Source of the DNA: Catellatospora sp. IY07-71
Lineage (GTDB): Bacteria > Actinomycetota > Actinomycetes > Mycobacteriales > Micromonosporaceae
Length of the DNA: 64,000 nt
Direction of reading: 5' to 3'
NCBI RefSeq assembly: GCF_018326265.1
Contig: NZ_AP023360.1
Span: 4,121,001 to 4,185,000, forward strand
The notes beneath the pieces are model-generated. The model had not been told where the DNA came from, did not search any database, and saw only the letters and a program-made list of their open reading frames with translations. Made by a program: the position numbers and the translations under genes. Positions 8,760-21,339 of this stretch are shown here, one piece after another (the first letter of the stretch is position 1; every line of letters starts with the position of its first letter).

Positions 8760-9428
8760 TCATCGTCCCGCCAGGTCGATGCGGTAGCCGGAGCCGCGCA
8801 CCGTGGTGATCACGGGCGGGTCGCCGAGCTTGCGGCGCAGCTGCCCGACGACCACGTCGACCACGTTCGAGGCGGGGTCGGCCAGCTCGTCCCAGCAGTG
8901 TTCGAGCAGGTCGGAGCGGCTGACCACGGCGGGGCGGCGGACCAGGAGCATCTCCAGCACGGAGAACTCCTTCGGGGTGAGGGTGAGCAGGATGCCGTCG
9001 CGGCGCACCTCGCGGCGGGCGGTGTCGACCTCGACGTCCCCGGCGCGCAGCACGGCGGGCACGGTGCTGCCGCGGCGGCGGCACAGCGCGCGCACCCGCA
9101 GCACCAGCTCGGCGGCGACGAACGGTTTGACCACGTAGTCGTCGGCCCCGGCCTCGAACCCGGCCACCCGGTCGGTGACGTCGTCGAGGGCGGTCAGCAT
9201 CAGCGCGGGCACGGCCAGCCCGGCGGCCCGGCGGCGGCGCAGCTGCCCGGCGGAGTCACCCTCCGGGAGGATCCGGTCCAGCACCAGGCAGTCATAGTCG
9301 TTGACGCTGATGGAGACGTCGGCCTGGCTCCAGTCGGCGGCCTGGTCGACGGCGAACCCGACCGCACGCAGGGCGGTGACCACCACGCCCCGCACCTCGG
9401 GATCGTCCTCCACGACCAGCACCCGCAC
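8760..9428 (-). CDS. OmpR/PhoB-family response regulator
   Basis: 222 residues. The receiver domain has acidic-pocket residues VEDD (7-9), phospho-acceptor Asp51 in LVLDRILP and Lys101 in DDYVVKPF. The C-terminal winged helix carries TPKEFSVLEMLL and a VRGSGYRID wing. It is first in the two-gene operon, ahead of its kinase, and is divergent from efp. The insert EGDSAGQLRRRR around residues 55-67 is a little longer than usual. Target genes are unknown. Confidence 0.93.
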   Translation of the reverse strand: MRVLVVEDDPEVRGVVVTALRAVGFAVDQAADWSQADVSISVNDYDCLVLDRILPEGDSAGQLRRRRAAGLAVPALMLTALDDVTDRVAGFEAGADDYVVKPFVAAELVLRVRALCRRRGSTVPAVLRAGDVEVDTARREVRRDGILLTLTPKEFSVLEMLLVRRPAVVSRSDLLEHCWDELADPASNVVDVVVGQLRRKLGDPPVITTVRGSGYRIDLAGR

Positions 9429-9553
9429 GGCGGCGAGGCTAACAGCACAGCCGTAATCCGGGCCACCCGCGCGGTGGAGCCGAGATCACGGGCCGGTAAA
9501 GTAGTCGGGTCTGTTCTTTGTCAAGTATCTGATCATGTAACGGGAGCCTGGCT

Positions 9554-10111
9554 GTGGCCACCACGAACGACCTCAAGAACGGCATGGTGCTCAACCTCGA
9601 CAAGGAGCTCTGGGCCGTGGTCGAGTTCCAGCACGTGAAGCCCGGCAAGGGTCCGGCTTTCGTGCGGACGACCCTCAAGCACGTGCTCACGGGCAAGGTG
9701 GTCGACAAGACCTTCAACGCGGGCACCAAGGTCGAGACCGCCAACGTCGACAAGCGCCAGATGCAGTACCTCTACGCCGACGGCGAGGACTACGTCTTCA
9801 TGGACCTGGACACCTACGACCAGATCCACGTCAGCGGCGAGACCGTCGGCGACAACGTGAACTACCTGCTGCCCGAGGCCGAGGTGATCGTCGCCACGCA
9901 CGAGAGCGTGCCGCTGTACGTCGAGCTGCCGACCAGCGTCATCGTCGAGGTCACCTACACCGAGCCGGGTCTGCAGGGCGACCGCTCGACCGGCGGCAAC
10001 AAGCCGGCCACGATCGAGACCGGCGCGACCGTCCAGGTGCCGCTGTTCATCACCACGGGTGAGAAGATCAAGGTCGACACCCGCGACGGCCGTTACCTGG
10101 GCCGGGCCTGA
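9554..10111 (+). CDS. efp: Translation elongation factor P
   Basis: 185 residues with the three-domain OB/KOW EF-P layout. It relieves ribosome stalling at polyproline stretches. The acceptor loop reads [12 protein letters not shown] with the lysine around residue 33, the position modified in many bacteria. The C-terminal signature TGAKV-like region reads [15 protein letters not shown], and the end is [13 protein letters not shown] 9554 follows a GGGAG ribosome-binding site. nusB follows after 30 bp. pepQ, which precedes efp in many actinobacteria, is not here. Confidence 0.96.
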   Translation: MATTNDLKNGMVLNLDKELWAVVEFQHVKPGKGPAFVRTTLKHVLTGKVVDKTFNAGTKVETANVDKRQMQYLYADGEDYVFMDLDTYDQIHVSGETVGDNVNYLLPEAEVIVATHESVPLYVELPTSVIVEVTYTEPGLQGDRSTGGNKPATIETGATVQVPLFITTGEKIKVDTRDGRYLGRA

Positions 10112-10141
10112 TGGGCCTCGTGCCCGTCCGGAGGATTGCAC

Positions 10142-10579
10142 GTGGCTGAGGGACCCAAGTCGCAGATGCCGGCCCGGCGCCGGGCGCGCAAGCGCGCGCT
10201 CGACGTGCTCTACGAGGCCGATCTGCGCGACCTGCCGGTGCGCACCGTGCTGGCGGCGTACCTGGAGCGGCTGCCGACCCCGCGACCGGAGCACCTGCCC
10301 TACGCGGTGTCGCTGGTCGAGGGGGTGAGCGAGCACCTGGACGAGATCGACGAGATGATCGCCACCTTCGCCGAGGGCTGGACCATCGACCGGATGCCGG
10401 TGGTGGACCGCAACCTCGCCCGCATCGCGGTGTACGAGCTGCTGCACGTCCCCGACGTGGACGACCCGGTGGCCATCACGGAGGCGGTGGAGCTGGCGAA
10501 GGAGATGTCGACCGACGACTCGCCCCGCTTCCTGAACGGCCTGCTGGGCCGGATCGCCGACTACGCCCCTCGGCACTGA
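10142..10579 (+). CDS. nusB: Transcription antitermination factor NusB
   Basis: 145 residues, all-helical NusB fold. It pairs with NusE (S10) on boxA RNA in rRNA antitermination; a boxA-containing rRNA leader lies at the end of this window. Visible signatures are ARKRALDVLYEADL at the N-terminus, VVDRNLARIAVYELL, PVAITEAVELAKEMSTDDSPRFLNGLLGRI. GTG 10142 is preferred because GGAGGA sits 6 nt upstream; TTG 10136 would abut it. A strong bidirectional terminator follows. Confidence 0.95.
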   Translation: MAEGPKSQMPARRRARKRALDVLYEADLRDLPVRTVLAAYLERLPTPRPEHLPYAVSLVEGVSEHLDEIDEMIATFAEGWTIDRMPVVDRNLARIAVYELLHVPDVDDPVAITEAVELAKEMSTDDSPRFLNGLLGRIADYAPRH

Positions 10580-10595
10580 GCACCGAGCTGAGCTG

Positions 10596-10633
10596 CGAAA
10601 GCGGCCCTTCCCCACGGGGAAGGGCCGCTTTCG
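10596..10633. terminator. Bidirectional hairpin terminator between nusB and bldD
   Basis: An 18-nt arm (10596-10613, CGAAAGCGGCCCTTCCCC) is followed by an almost immediate perfect complement (10616-10633). The ends (GAAA/TTTC) give a short U-run on either strand. It sits between the convergent nusB and bldD genes, 17 bp from each. Confidence 0.85.
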
Positions 10634-10649
10634 TCGGTGCGGGAGTGTG

Positions 10650-11138
10650 TCAGCTGGCGAAGAAGGCGCGCGGGTCGGCCACGAGCACGCCGTGGTCGGC
10701 CAGGCGCTCGATCAGCTCGCTCGGCGTGCAGTCGTAGAAGACGGCCAGCGCCTGCAGGTCGACGGCGCGGATGGAGAGCACCCGGCCGTTGTAGTCGCCG
10801 CGCTGCTGCTGGATGGCGCGGGCGTAGCGGGCCACCGAGGCGAGGTCCTCCTTGGCGCCGTCGTAGAGGCGCTCCAGGTCCAGAACGATCTTGCTGGTGG
10901 CCTCCTGGCGCGGCGCGGGGCCGTCGGGCAGCAGCTCGCCGACGGGCACGCGGTAGAAGTCGGCCAGCTCGGCCAGTCGGGACACCGTGACGGCACGGTC
11001 GCCTCGCTCGTACGAGCCGACGACCACGGCCTTCCAACGCCCGTTCGACTTCTCCTCCACGCCCTGCAGGGACAGGCCCTGCTGCTGGCGGATGGAGCGC
11101 AGTCGCGCACCGAGGGACTTGGCGTAATCAGACGGCAT
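10650..11138 (-). CDS. bldD: Developmental regulator BldD-like, c-di-GMP-binding
   Basis: 162 residues. N-terminal XRE-type helix-turn-helix (YAKSLGARLRSIRQQQGLSL through GSYERGDRAVTVSRLAELADFY) and a C-terminal helical domain. In Streptomyces the latter dimerises BldD through tetrameric c-di-GMP using RGD-X8-RQDD. Here RGD is residues 113-115, exactly eight residues follow, and the second half reads RAVD (124-127): the arginine and last aspartate are kept, the middle QD is AV. It represses development genes during vegetative growth in Streptomyces. ATG 11138 has GGGAG 8 nt upstream. Divergent from the pyr operon. Confidence 0.9.
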   Translation of the reverse strand: MPSDYAKSLGARLRSIRQQQGLSLQGVEEKSNGRWKAVVVGSYERGDRAVTVSRLAELADFYRVPVGELLPDGPAPRQEATSKIVLDLERLYDGAKEDLASVARYARAIQQQRGDYNGRVLSIRAVDLQALAVFYDCTPSELIERLADHGVLVADPRAFFAS

Positions 11139-11386
11139 TCCGACACTCCCAGCTATGGGCCGGGGCGGGTTCCCCGACGATCGCTACGCAGCGTGACGGT
11201 ACGGCGCTAACGACACGCGGTCAAGTGCTCGTTGACCACAAGTTGAGACAACCTCATCCGACCGGCTTGATCAACTGAACTGATCCGCCAGGTGCAATGG
11301 TATGACCTGCGGATTGACTAGCCCCCGTACGTATCGCCGCTCGTCTCACTGCTAAGTTTAATGCTGACCTTGACATCCTTTAACGA

Positions 11387-11404
11387 CCCGTCCAGTGAGG
11401 CGGG
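11387..11404 (+). promoter_or_regulatory. PyrR-binding RNA hairpin in the pyrR leader
   Basis: CCCG (11387-11390) and CGGG (11401-11404) close a loop reading TCCAGTGAGG, which matches the conserved PyrR target (UCCNGNGAGGY). The hairpin ends 1 nt before the AAGGAGG ribosome-binding site of pyrR. UMP-bound PyrR could therefore occlude initiation, as described for mycobacterial pyrR. The 11139-11386 region upstream is the shared bldD/pyr promoter region; no convincing -35/-10 pair was found there. Confidence 0.8.
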
Positions 11405-11418
11405 GAAGGAGGTCTGCC

Positions 11419-12027
11419 TTGGCGCGCCCATCGACAGACGAGTCGACCGCACCAGCGCAGCAGCCGGCCGCACCGGCTCCTACGAAGATCGTTCTCTCCG
11501 CCGCGGACGTCTCCCGCGTGGTGGACCGCATCGCGCACCAGATCCTGGAGAAGACCTCCGGCGCCGCCGACGTGGTCCTGCTCGGCATCGCCACCCGCGG
11601 GGTGCCGATCGCCCGCCGGCTGGCCGAGCGCATCCGGGCCTTCGAGGGCCGCGACATCCCGGTCGGCACGCTCGACATCACCCTTTACCGCGACGACCTG
11701 CGCAGCAGTTCGGTACGCGCGGTCGGCCGCACCGAGGAACCCGCGGGCGGCGTGGACGGCCGAAAGGTCGTCCTGGTCGACGATGTGCTCTTCTCCGGCC
11801 GCACCATCCGGGCCGCCCTCGACGCGCTCAGCGACCTCGGCCGCCCGGCCGCGGTGCAGCTCGCCGTGCTGGTCGACCGCGGCCACCGGCAGCTGCCGAT
11901 CCGGGCCGACTACGTCGGCAAGAACATCCCCACCGCCCTGTCCGAGCAGGTCAAAGTGAAGCTGACGGAGATCGACGGGACGGACGAGGTGGTCCTCATC
12001 AACGCGGGGAAGGGTGACGCCCGATGA
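11419..12027 (+). CDS. pyrR: Bifunctional pyr operon regulator / uracil phosphoribosyltransferase PyrR
   Basis: 202 residues. An N-terminal low-complexity tail (to about residue 22) precedes a type I phosphoribosyltransferase fold with the PRPP loop [21 protein letters not shown] and the family segment [10 protein letters not shown]. It binds pyr mRNA in response to UMP/UTP. TTG 11419 is preferred because AAGGAGGT lies 5 nt upstream; an in-frame GTG at 11395 falls inside the PyrR-binding loop. It overlaps pyrB by 4 nt and heads the operon. Confidence 0.93.
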   Translation: MARPSTDESTAPAQQPAAPAPTKIVLSAADVSRVVDRIAHQILEKTSGAADVVLLGIATRGVPIARRLAERIRAFEGRDIPVGTLDITLYRDDLRSSSVRAVGRTEEPAGGVDGRKVVLVDDVLFSGRTIRAALDALSDLGRPAAVQLAVLVDRGHRQLPIRADYVGKNIPTALSEQVKVKLTEIDGTDEVVLINAGKGDAR

Positions 12028-12932
12028 AGCACCTGCTGTCGACGGCCGACCTGGACGCGGCCACCGCGATCGAGATCCTGGACACCGCCGCCGAGATGGC
12101 CAGCGTGTCCGGCCGCGAGATCAAGAAGCTGCCCACGCTGCGTGGCCGGACCGTGGTCAACCTCTTCTACGAGGACTCCACCCGGACCCGCATCTCGTTC
12201 GAGGCCGCCGCGAAGCGCCTGAGCGCCGACGTGATCAACTTCTCGGCCAAGGGCTCCAGCGTCGAGAAGGGCGAGAGCCTCAAGGACACCGCCTGGACGC
12301 TGCAGGCCATGGGCGCCGACGCGGTGGTCATCCGCCACCCCGCCTCCGGCGCGCCGCACCGCCTGGCCAACTGGGTCACCGGCAGCGTGCTCAACGCGGG
12401 TGACGGCACCCACGAGCACCCCACCCAGGCGCTGCTGGACGCGTACACCATGCGGTCCCGGATGGGCCGGCTCGACGGCCTGCACGTGGCGATCGTCGGC
12501 GACGTGCTGCACAGCCGGGTGGCCCGCTCCAACGTGCTGCTGCTCAACACGCTCGGCGCGAAGGTCACCCTGGTCGGCCCGCCCACGCTGATCCCGACCG
12601 ACCTGAACACCTCGGTCCAGCTCAACTACGACCTCGACGCGGTGCTGCCGCAGGCCGACGTGGTGATGATGCTGCGCGTGCAGCGCGAGCGGATGACCGA
12701 CTCGTACTTCCCCTCGGCGCGGGAGTACTCCCGCCGTTACGGCCTGGACGGCGCGCGGCTGCGGCGGATGCCGTCGCACGCGATCGTCATGCACCCCGGC
12801 CCGATGAACCGGGGCATGGAGATCACGCCCGAGGTGGCCGACTCGCCCCGCTCCACCATCGTCGAACAGGTCACCAACGGCGTCAGCGTCCGCATGGCCT
12901 GTCTCTACCTGCTGCTCGGAGGACGTTCGTGA
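12024..12932 (+). CDS. pyrB: Aspartate carbamoyltransferase catalytic subunit
   Basis: 302 residues. Condenses carbamoyl phosphate and aspartate. The carbamoyl-phosphate motif is [13 protein letters not shown], the aspartate-side [11 protein letters not shown] motif follows, and HPGPMNRG is near the C-terminus. There is no separate regulatory pyrI subunit. It overlaps pyrR and pyrC by 4 nt at each end (ATGA, GTGA), so translation is coupled. Confidence 0.97.
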   Translation: MKHLLSTADLDAATAIEILDTAAEMASVSGREIKKLPTLRGRTVVNLFYEDSTRTRISFEAAAKRLSADVINFSAKGSSVEKGESLKDTAWTLQAMGADAVVIRHPASGAPHRLANWVTGSVLNAGDGTHEHPTQALLDAYTMRSRMGRLDGLHVAIVGDVLHSRVARSNVLLLNTLGAKVTLVGPPTLIPTDLNTSVQLNYDLDAVLPQADVVMMLRVQRERMTDSYFPSAREYSRRYGLDGARLRRMPSHAIVMHPGPMNRGMEITPEVADSPRSTIVEQVTNGVSVRMACLYLLLGGRS

Positions 12933-14236
12933 CCGACATTCTGATCAAGGGCGCGCGGGTGCTCGGCGGCGAGCCGGCCGACCTGCTGCTGCGCGACGGC
13001 CGTATCGCCGAGGTGGGCACCGGCCTGTCCGCCGAGGGCGCCGAGGTGGTCGACGCCACCGGTCTGGTCGCCCTGCCGGGCCTGGTCGACCTGCACACCC
13101 ACCTGCGTGAGCCCGGCCGGGAGGACGCCGAGACGGTGTACACCGGCTCGCGCGCCGCGGCGCTCGGCGGCTACACCGCCGTCTGCGCGATGGCCAACAC
13201 CTCCCCGGTGGCCGACACCGCGGGCGTGGTCGAGCAGGTCTACCGGCTGGGCCAGGAGGCCGGGCTGGTGGACGTGCAGCCGATCGGCGCGGTGACCGTC
13301 GGCCTGGCCGGCGAGCGCCTGGCCGAGCTGGGCGCGATGGCCGACTCGGCCGCCCGGGTGCGGATCTTCTCCGACGACGGCTTCTGCGTGGCCGACCCCC
13401 GGCTGATGCGCCGGGCGCTGGAGTACGTCAAGGCGTTCGACGGCGTCATCGCCCAGCACGCCGAGGAGCCCCGGCTCACCCAGGGCGCGCAGATGCACGA
13501 GGGCGACGTCTCGGCGAAGCTCGGGCTGACCGGCTGGCCCGCCGTGGCCGAGGAGTCGATCATCGCGCGGGACGTGCTGCTCGCCGAGCACGTGGGCGCC
13601 CGCCTGCACGTGTGCCACGTCTCGACCGCGGGCAGCGTCGACATCATCCGCGCGGCCAAGGCCCGGGGGGTACGCGTGACCGCCGAGGTCACCCCGCACC
13701 ACCTGCTGCTGACCCACGAGAAGGCCGAGTCGTACGACCCGGTATACAAGGTGAACCCGCCGCTGCGCACGAACACCGACGTCCAGGCGCTGCGCGAGGG
13801 CCTGCGCGACGGCACGATCGACATCGTGGCCACCGACCACGCCCCGCACGCCGCGGAGGACAAGGAGTGCGAGTGGGCGTACGCCCGCCCCGGCATGCTC
13901 GGCCTCGAAACCGCCCTGCCGATCGTTCTGGAGGCCCTCGGTGAGCAGAGCCTCGGCACGCCGGCGGAGCCGGCGCTCTGGGACCTGATCGCCGAGCGCA
14001 TGTCGCGCGCCCCGGCGCGCATCGCCGGGCTCGACGGGCACGGCAACGACCTGGTCGCGGGCGCGCCCGCGAACCTCACGCTGATCGACCCCACGACGCG
14101 GTGGACGGTCGAGCCGACCGGGCTGGCCAGTCTCAGCCACAACACGCCGTACGCCGGGATGACCGTGCCCGGCCGGATCGTCGCGACCTTCCTGCGGGGC
14201 GTGCCGACGGTGCTCGACGGAAAGGTGCAGAAGTGA
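12929..14236 (+). CDS. pyrC: Dihydroorotase (class I)
   Basis: 435 residues. Cyclises carbamoyl aspartate to dihydroorotate using a binuclear zinc centre. The metal-binding [10 protein letters not shown] motif is at about residue 55. Later ligands are in QHAEEPRL and [10 protein letters not shown], and the catalytic aspartate is in [14 protein letters not shown]. Overlaps pyrB upstream and carA downstream by 4 nt. Confidence 0.96.
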   Translation: MTDILIKGARVLGGEPADLLLRDGRIAEVGTGLSAEGAEVVDATGLVALPGLVDLHTHLREPGREDAETVYTGSRAAALGGYTAVCAMANTSPVADTAGVVEQVYRLGQEAGLVDVQPIGAVTVGLAGERLAELGAMADSAARVRIFSDDGFCVADPRLMRRALEYVKAFDGVIAQHAEEPRLTQGAQMHEGDVSAKLGLTGWPAVAEESIIARDVLLAEHVGARLHVCHVSTAGSVDIIRAAKARGVRVTAEVTPHHLLLTHEKAESYDPVYKVNPPLRTNTDVQALREGLRDGTIDIVATDHAPHAAEDKECEWAYARPGMLGLETALPIVLEALGEQSLGTPAEPALWDLIAERMSRAPARIAGLDGHGNDLVAGAPANLTLIDPTTRWTVEPTGLASLSHNTPYAGMTVPGRIVATFLRGVPTVLDGKVQK

Positions 14237-15372
14237 CCGAAGCAATCCTGGTCCTGGAGGACGGCCGCGTGTTCCGCGGCGAGGCCTACGGGGCCGTCGG
14301 CGAGACCTTCGGCGAGGCGGTCTTCACCACCGGCATGACCGGCTACCAGGAGACCCTCACCGACCCGTCGTACCACCGCCAGGTCGTGGTGCAGACCGCG
14401 CCGCACATCGGCAACACCGGCGTCAACGACGAGGACGACGAGTCCGACCGCATCTGGGTGTCCGGCTACGTGGTCCGCGACCCGGCCCGGACCCCGTCGA
14501 ACTGGCGCGCCACCGAGGACCTCGGCACCCGGCTGGCCCGTAACGGCGTGGTCGGCATCAGCGGCGTCGACACCCGTGCGCTCACCCGGCACCTGCGCGA
14601 GCGCGGCGCCATGCGCGTCGGCGTGTCCAGCGTCGAGACCGACCCGCAGGCGCTGCTGGCGCGGGTGCTGGAGCAGCCCGGGATGGTGGGCGCGGACCTG
14701 TCCGCGCAGGTGAGCACGCCCGAGGCGTACACCGTCGACGCCGAGGGCGAGCACCGCTTCACGGTCGCGGCCCTGGACCTGGGCATCAAGCGCAACGTGG
14801 TCCGGCGGCTGGCCGCCCGCGGCGTGACCACCCACGTCCTGCCCGCGACCGCCGACCTCGGCGACCTGCTGTCGGTCGGGGCGGACGCGGTGTTCTTCTC
14901 GCCCGGCCCTGGCGACCCGGCCACCGCCGACCACGCGGTGGCGCTGGCGCAGGCCGTGATGAAGCGCAGCCTGCCGCTGTTCGGCATCTGCTTCGGCAGC
15001 CAGATCCTGGGCCGCGCGCTCGGCTTCGGCACGTACAAGCTGGGCTACGGCCACCGCGGCATCAACCAGCCGGTGATCGACCGCGTCACCGGCAAGGTCG
15101 AGGTCACCTCGCACAACCACGGCTTCGCGGTCGACGCGCCGATCGACAGGGTGTCCGAGACCGCCTTCGGCCGGGTCGAGGTATCCCACGTGTGCCTGAA
15201 CGACAACGTGGTGGAGGGCCTGCGCGCGCTGGACGTGCCCGCCTTCACCGTGCAGTACCACCCGGAGGCGGCAGCGGGGCCGCACGACGCCGACTACCTG
15301 TTCGACCGGTTCGTGGAGCTCGTCGAGCGCCCCGGCAAGGTCCGTGCGGAACTCATCAACGGAGGCAAGTGA
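14233..15372 (+). CDS. carA: Carbamoyl-phosphate synthase small (glutaminase) subunit
   Basis: 379 residues. The N-terminal CPSase domain ([21 protein letters not shown]) is followed by a class I glutamine amidotransferase domain with the nucleophilic cysteine in [18 protein letters not shown] and a C-terminal [12 protein letters not shown] dyad. It passes ammonia to CarB through a tunnel. GTG 14233 overlaps the pyrC stop; an open frame reaches back to 14101 inside pyrC but is not needed. Confidence 0.97.
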   Translation: MTEAILVLEDGRVFRGEAYGAVGETFGEAVFTTGMTGYQETLTDPSYHRQVVVQTAPHIGNTGVNDEDDESDRIWVSGYVVRDPARTPSNWRATEDLGTRLARNGVVGISGVDTRALTRHLRERGAMRVGVSSVETDPQALLARVLEQPGMVGADLSAQVSTPEAYTVDAEGEHRFTVAALDLGIKRNVVRRLAARGVTTHVLPATADLGDLLSVGADAVFFSPGPGDPATADHAVALAQAVMKRSLPLFGICFGSQILGRALGFGTYKLGYGHRGINQPVIDRVTGKVEVTSHNHGFAVDAPIDRVSETAFGRVEVSHVCLNDNVVEGLRALDVPAFTVQYHPEAAAGPHDADYLFDRFVELVERPGKVRAELINGGK

Positions 15373-15373
15373 G

Positions 15374-18736
<3,363 letters not shown>

Positions 18737-18787
18737 CCGCCCCCCTCTCTCCCGCGCCGATCTTGCGTGACCCGCGCTCTCCTGCGT

Positions 18788-18856
18788 CGATCTTGCGCAA
18801 ACTGTGGGTGCGACACGCCCATACCCCCCAAAAGGGCAACAGTTCGCGCAAGATCG
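18788..18856. repeat. 69-bp palindromic element, family A copy 2
   Basis: Arms CGATCTTGCGCAAACTGT (18788-18805) and its complement ending at 18856 agree at 17 of 18 positions. Length and internal CTGTGGGTGCGACACGC match the copy at 7358-7426. It lies between carB and pyrD, inside the pyr transcription unit, ending 37 bp before the pyrD start. An extra GATCTTGCG half-arm is present just upstream (about 18760-18770) and GATCTTGG just downstream. Confidence 0.88.
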
Positions 18857-18893
18857 TCGCGATCTTGGGCGGCCACCCCGGGAGGGTGGCGGC

Positions 18894-19976
18894 GTGACGG
18901 TGTTCGAGAGGGTGGTGCGGCCGCGGCTGTTCCGGATCGGGGGCGGGGACGCGGAGCGGGCGCATGAGTGGACCTTGGAGCGGCTGGCGGGGCTGGCTCG
19001 GCGGCCCGCGGTGCTGGGTCTGCTGAAGCGGCGTTACGCGGTCGACAAGCCTGTCGACGTGTTCGGGGTGCGGTTTCCGAACGCGGTCGGGCTGGCGGCG
19101 GGGATGGACAAGAACGGGGTCGCGCTGAAGGCGTGGCCGGCGCTCGGGTTCGGGTTCGTCGAGGTCGGCACGGTGACGGCGCAGGGGCAGCCGGGCAACG
19201 ACCGGCCGCGGCTGTTCCGGCTGCCGGACAGCAGGGCGATCATCAACCGGATGGGGTTCAACAACGAGGGCGCGCAGGCGCTGGCGGGGCGGCTGGCCGC
19301 GCTGGGGCCGATCGGGGTGCCCCTCGGGATCTCGCTGGGCAAGTCGAAGGTGACGCCGCTGGCGGAGGCCGTCGCGGACTACCGGGCGTCATATGACGCG
19401 CTGCGGTCCTACGGCGACTATTTCGCGGTCAACGTGTCCTCGCCGAACACGCCCGGCCTGCGCAGCCTCCAGGATCGCGACCAGCTCGACGCGATCCTGG
19501 CCGCGCTGACCGAGGATGGTGCGGCCGGTGCCGGTGCTGAATCCGGGCCGGGTCCGGACGGCGACGGGGCGGCGCGCAAGCCGGTGCTGGTGAAGATCGC
19601 GCCGGATCTGACCGATCACGCCATCGCCGAGCTGCTCGAAGTCTGTGTGGCGCGTGGGGTGGCCGGTCTGATCGCGACCAACACCACGCTGTCGCGCGAC
19701 GGCGTCGCTCCGGGCGACCAGGGCACGGCGGCGCAGGCGGGCGGCCTGTCCGGCGCGCCGCTGACCGAGCGGGCGCACAAGGTGGTGTCGTTCGTGCACG
19801 GCGAGACCGGCGGGCGGCTGCCGATCATCGGCGTGGGCGGCCTGATGAGCGCCGACGACGCGGCCCGGATGTTCGACGCGGGCGCGAGCCTGGTCCAGCT
19901 CTACACCGGATTCATCTATCACGGACCGGCGCTGGTGCGTGCCGCCGCGCTGCGCGGCCCGGAGCGCCTTCGGTGA
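18894..19976 (+). CDS. pyrD: Dihydroorotate dehydrogenase, quinone-dependent class 2
   Basis: 360 residues. Membrane-associated flavoenzyme that oxidises dihydroorotate and passes electrons to quinone. The N-terminal helical extension ([16 protein letters not shown]) is the class 2 hallmark. [10 protein letters not shown] binds [13 protein letters not shown] follows, and the catalytic serine is in [11 protein letters not shown]. The end has [13 protein letters not shown] and the [10 protein letters not shown] segment. A glycine/alanine-rich insert lies near residues 206-222. GTG 18894 has GGGAGG 8 nt upstream. Confidence 0.95.
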   Translation: MTVFERVVRPRLFRIGGGDAERAHEWTLERLAGLARRPAVLGLLKRRYAVDKPVDVFGVRFPNAVGLAAGMDKNGVALKAWPALGFGFVEVGTVTAQGQPGNDRPRLFRLPDSRAIINRMGFNNEGAQALAGRLAALGPIGVPLGISLGKSKVTPLAEAVADYRASYDALRSYGDYFAVNVSSPNTPGLRSLQDRDQLDAILAALTEDGAAGAGAESGPGPDGDGAARKPVLVKIAPDLTDHAIAELLEVCVARGVAGLIATNTTLSRDGVAPGDQGTAAQAGGLSGAPLTERAHKVVSFVHGETGGRLPIIGVGGLMSADDAARMFDAGASLVQLYTGFIYHGPALVRAAALRGPERLR

Positions 19977-19987
19977 CCGACGAGGTT

Positions 19988-20036
19988 AAGAAGGGCACCT
20001 TCTACAACGCGGAGCGTTGTGAAGGTGCCCTTCCTT
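19988..20036. repeat. 49-bp hairpin element, family E copy 1, between pyrD and bioA
   Basis: AAGAAGGGCACCTTCTACAACGC (19988-20010) pairs with GCGTTGTGAAGGTGCCCTTCCTT (20014-20036). The outer arm AAGGGCACCTTC is shared with the element after metK (26507-26554). A frame open from 19973 reads through it, but copying of the same sequence in a non-coding gap shows it is an intergenic element rather than bioA coding sequence. It could act as a partial terminator within the operon. Confidence 0.85.
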
Positions 20037-20050
20037 TCGAGAGGGACGTT

Positions 20051-21325
20051 GTGGAGCAGGAGGAGCTGCTGGCGCTGGACCGGGCGCACGTGTGGCACCC
20101 GTACGGGCCGATGCCGGGGCGGCAGGAGCCGCTGGTGGTCCAGAGCGCGAGCGGGGTGCGGCTGCGGCTGGCCGACGGGCGCGAGCTGGTCGACGGGATG
20201 TCGAGCTGGTGGGCGGCGATCCACGGCTACCGGCACCCGGTGCTGGACGCGGCGGTGACCGACCAGCTCGGCCGGATGAGCCACGTCATGTTCGGCGGGC
20301 TCACCCACGAGCCCGCGGTGCGGCTGGCCAAGACGCTGGTGGACATCACGCCGGACGGGCTGGAGCACGTGTTCCTGGCCGACTCGGGCTCGGTGAGCGT
20401 CGAGGTGGCCGTCAAGATGTGCCTGCAGTACCAGGTGTCGCGGGGGCGGCCCGGCAAGCGGCGGCTGGCCACCTGGCGGGGCGGTTACCACGGGGACACG
20501 TTCCATCCGATGAGCGTGTGCGACCCGGAGGGCGGGATGCACAGCCTCTGGGGCGACGTGCTGCCCCGGCAGGTGTTCGCGCCGGTGCCGCCGGCCGGGT
20601 ACGACGAGTCCTATGTGAGCGTGCTGAAGGAGGCGCTGGCCGCGCACGCGCACGAGCTGGCCGCGGTCATCGTCGAGCCGGTGGTCCAGGGCGCCGGGGG
20701 TATGCGCTTCCACGACCCGCGTTACCTGCGAGTGCTGCGCGAGCTGTGCGACGAGCACGACGTGCTGCTGGTGTTCGACGAGATCGCCACCGGCTTCGGG
20801 CGCACCGGCGAGCTGTTCGCGGCCGACCACGCCGGGGTGACCCCCGACGTGATGTGCCTCGGGAAGGCGCTGACCGGCGGATATCTGACCCTCGCCGCGG
20901 CGCTGTGCACGGCGGAGGTGGCCCGGGGCATCTCGCAGGGCGCGGTGCCGGTGCTCGCGCACGGGCCCACGTTCATGGGCAACCCGCTGGCCTGCGCGGT
21001 GGCGAGCGCCAGCATCGAGCTGCTGCTCGCGGGGGACTGGCGGGGTCGCGTACGCCACATCGAGGGCCTGCTGCGCGCGGGGCTGGCGCCGCTGCGGGAG
21101 CTGCCCGGGGTGGCCGACGTACGGGTGCTGGGCGCGATCGGCGTGGTGCAGCTCGACCGGGAGGTCGACCTGGCGGCGGCGACGGCCGCCGCGGCCGGGG
21201 CGGGCGTGTGGCTGCGCCCGTTCCGGGACCTGATCTACACGATGCCGCCGTTCGTCAGCTCCGACGAGGACGTGGCGGCCATCACGAGCGCGATGGGCGC
21301 GGCGGCCGCCGCGTGTACGAGATGA
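20051..21325 (+). CDS. bioA: Adenosylmethionine-8-amino-7-oxononanoate aminotransferase
   Basis: 424 residues, class III PLP aminotransferase of biotin synthesis using S-adenosylmethionine as amino donor. Signatures: [39 protein letters not shown], the [13 protein letters not shown] loop, [15 protein letters not shown] and the PLP lysine in [13 protein letters not shown] 20051 is preferred: GAGAGGGA lies about 5 nt upstream and the alternative GTG 19973 would put a repeated hairpin into the protein. Its position between pyrD and pyrF is unusual; no other bio gene is in the window. Confidence 0.93.
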   Translation: MEQEELLALDRAHVWHPYGPMPGRQEPLVVQSASGVRLRLADGRELVDGMSSWWAAIHGYRHPVLDAAVTDQLGRMSHVMFGGLTHEPAVRLAKTLVDITPDGLEHVFLADSGSVSVEVAVKMCLQYQVSRGRPGKRRLATWRGGYHGDTFHPMSVCDPEGGMHSLWGDVLPRQVFAPVPPAGYDESYVSVLKEALAAHAHELAAVIVEPVVQGAGGMRFHDPRYLRVLRELCDEHDVLLVFDEIATGFGRTGELFAADHAGVTPDVMCLGKALTGGYLTLAAALCTAEVARGISQGAVPVLAHGPTFMGNPLACAVASASIELLLAGDWRGRVRHIEGLLRAGLAPLRELPGVADVRVLGAIGVVQLDREVDLAAATAAAAGAGVWLRPFRDLIYTMPPFVSSDEDVAAITSAMGAAAAACTR

Positions 21326-21339
21326 GTGAGGGAGTGTTC

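Noticed and set aside
11161..11386. BldD autoregulatory box between bldD and pyrR
   Set aside because: GTTGACCACAAGTTGAGACAAC is suggestive but does not fit the published BldD consensus at enough positions.
19973..20050. N-terminal extension of bioA from GTG 19973
   Set aside because: It would translate a repeated intergenic hairpin; GTG 20051 has a better ribosome-binding site.
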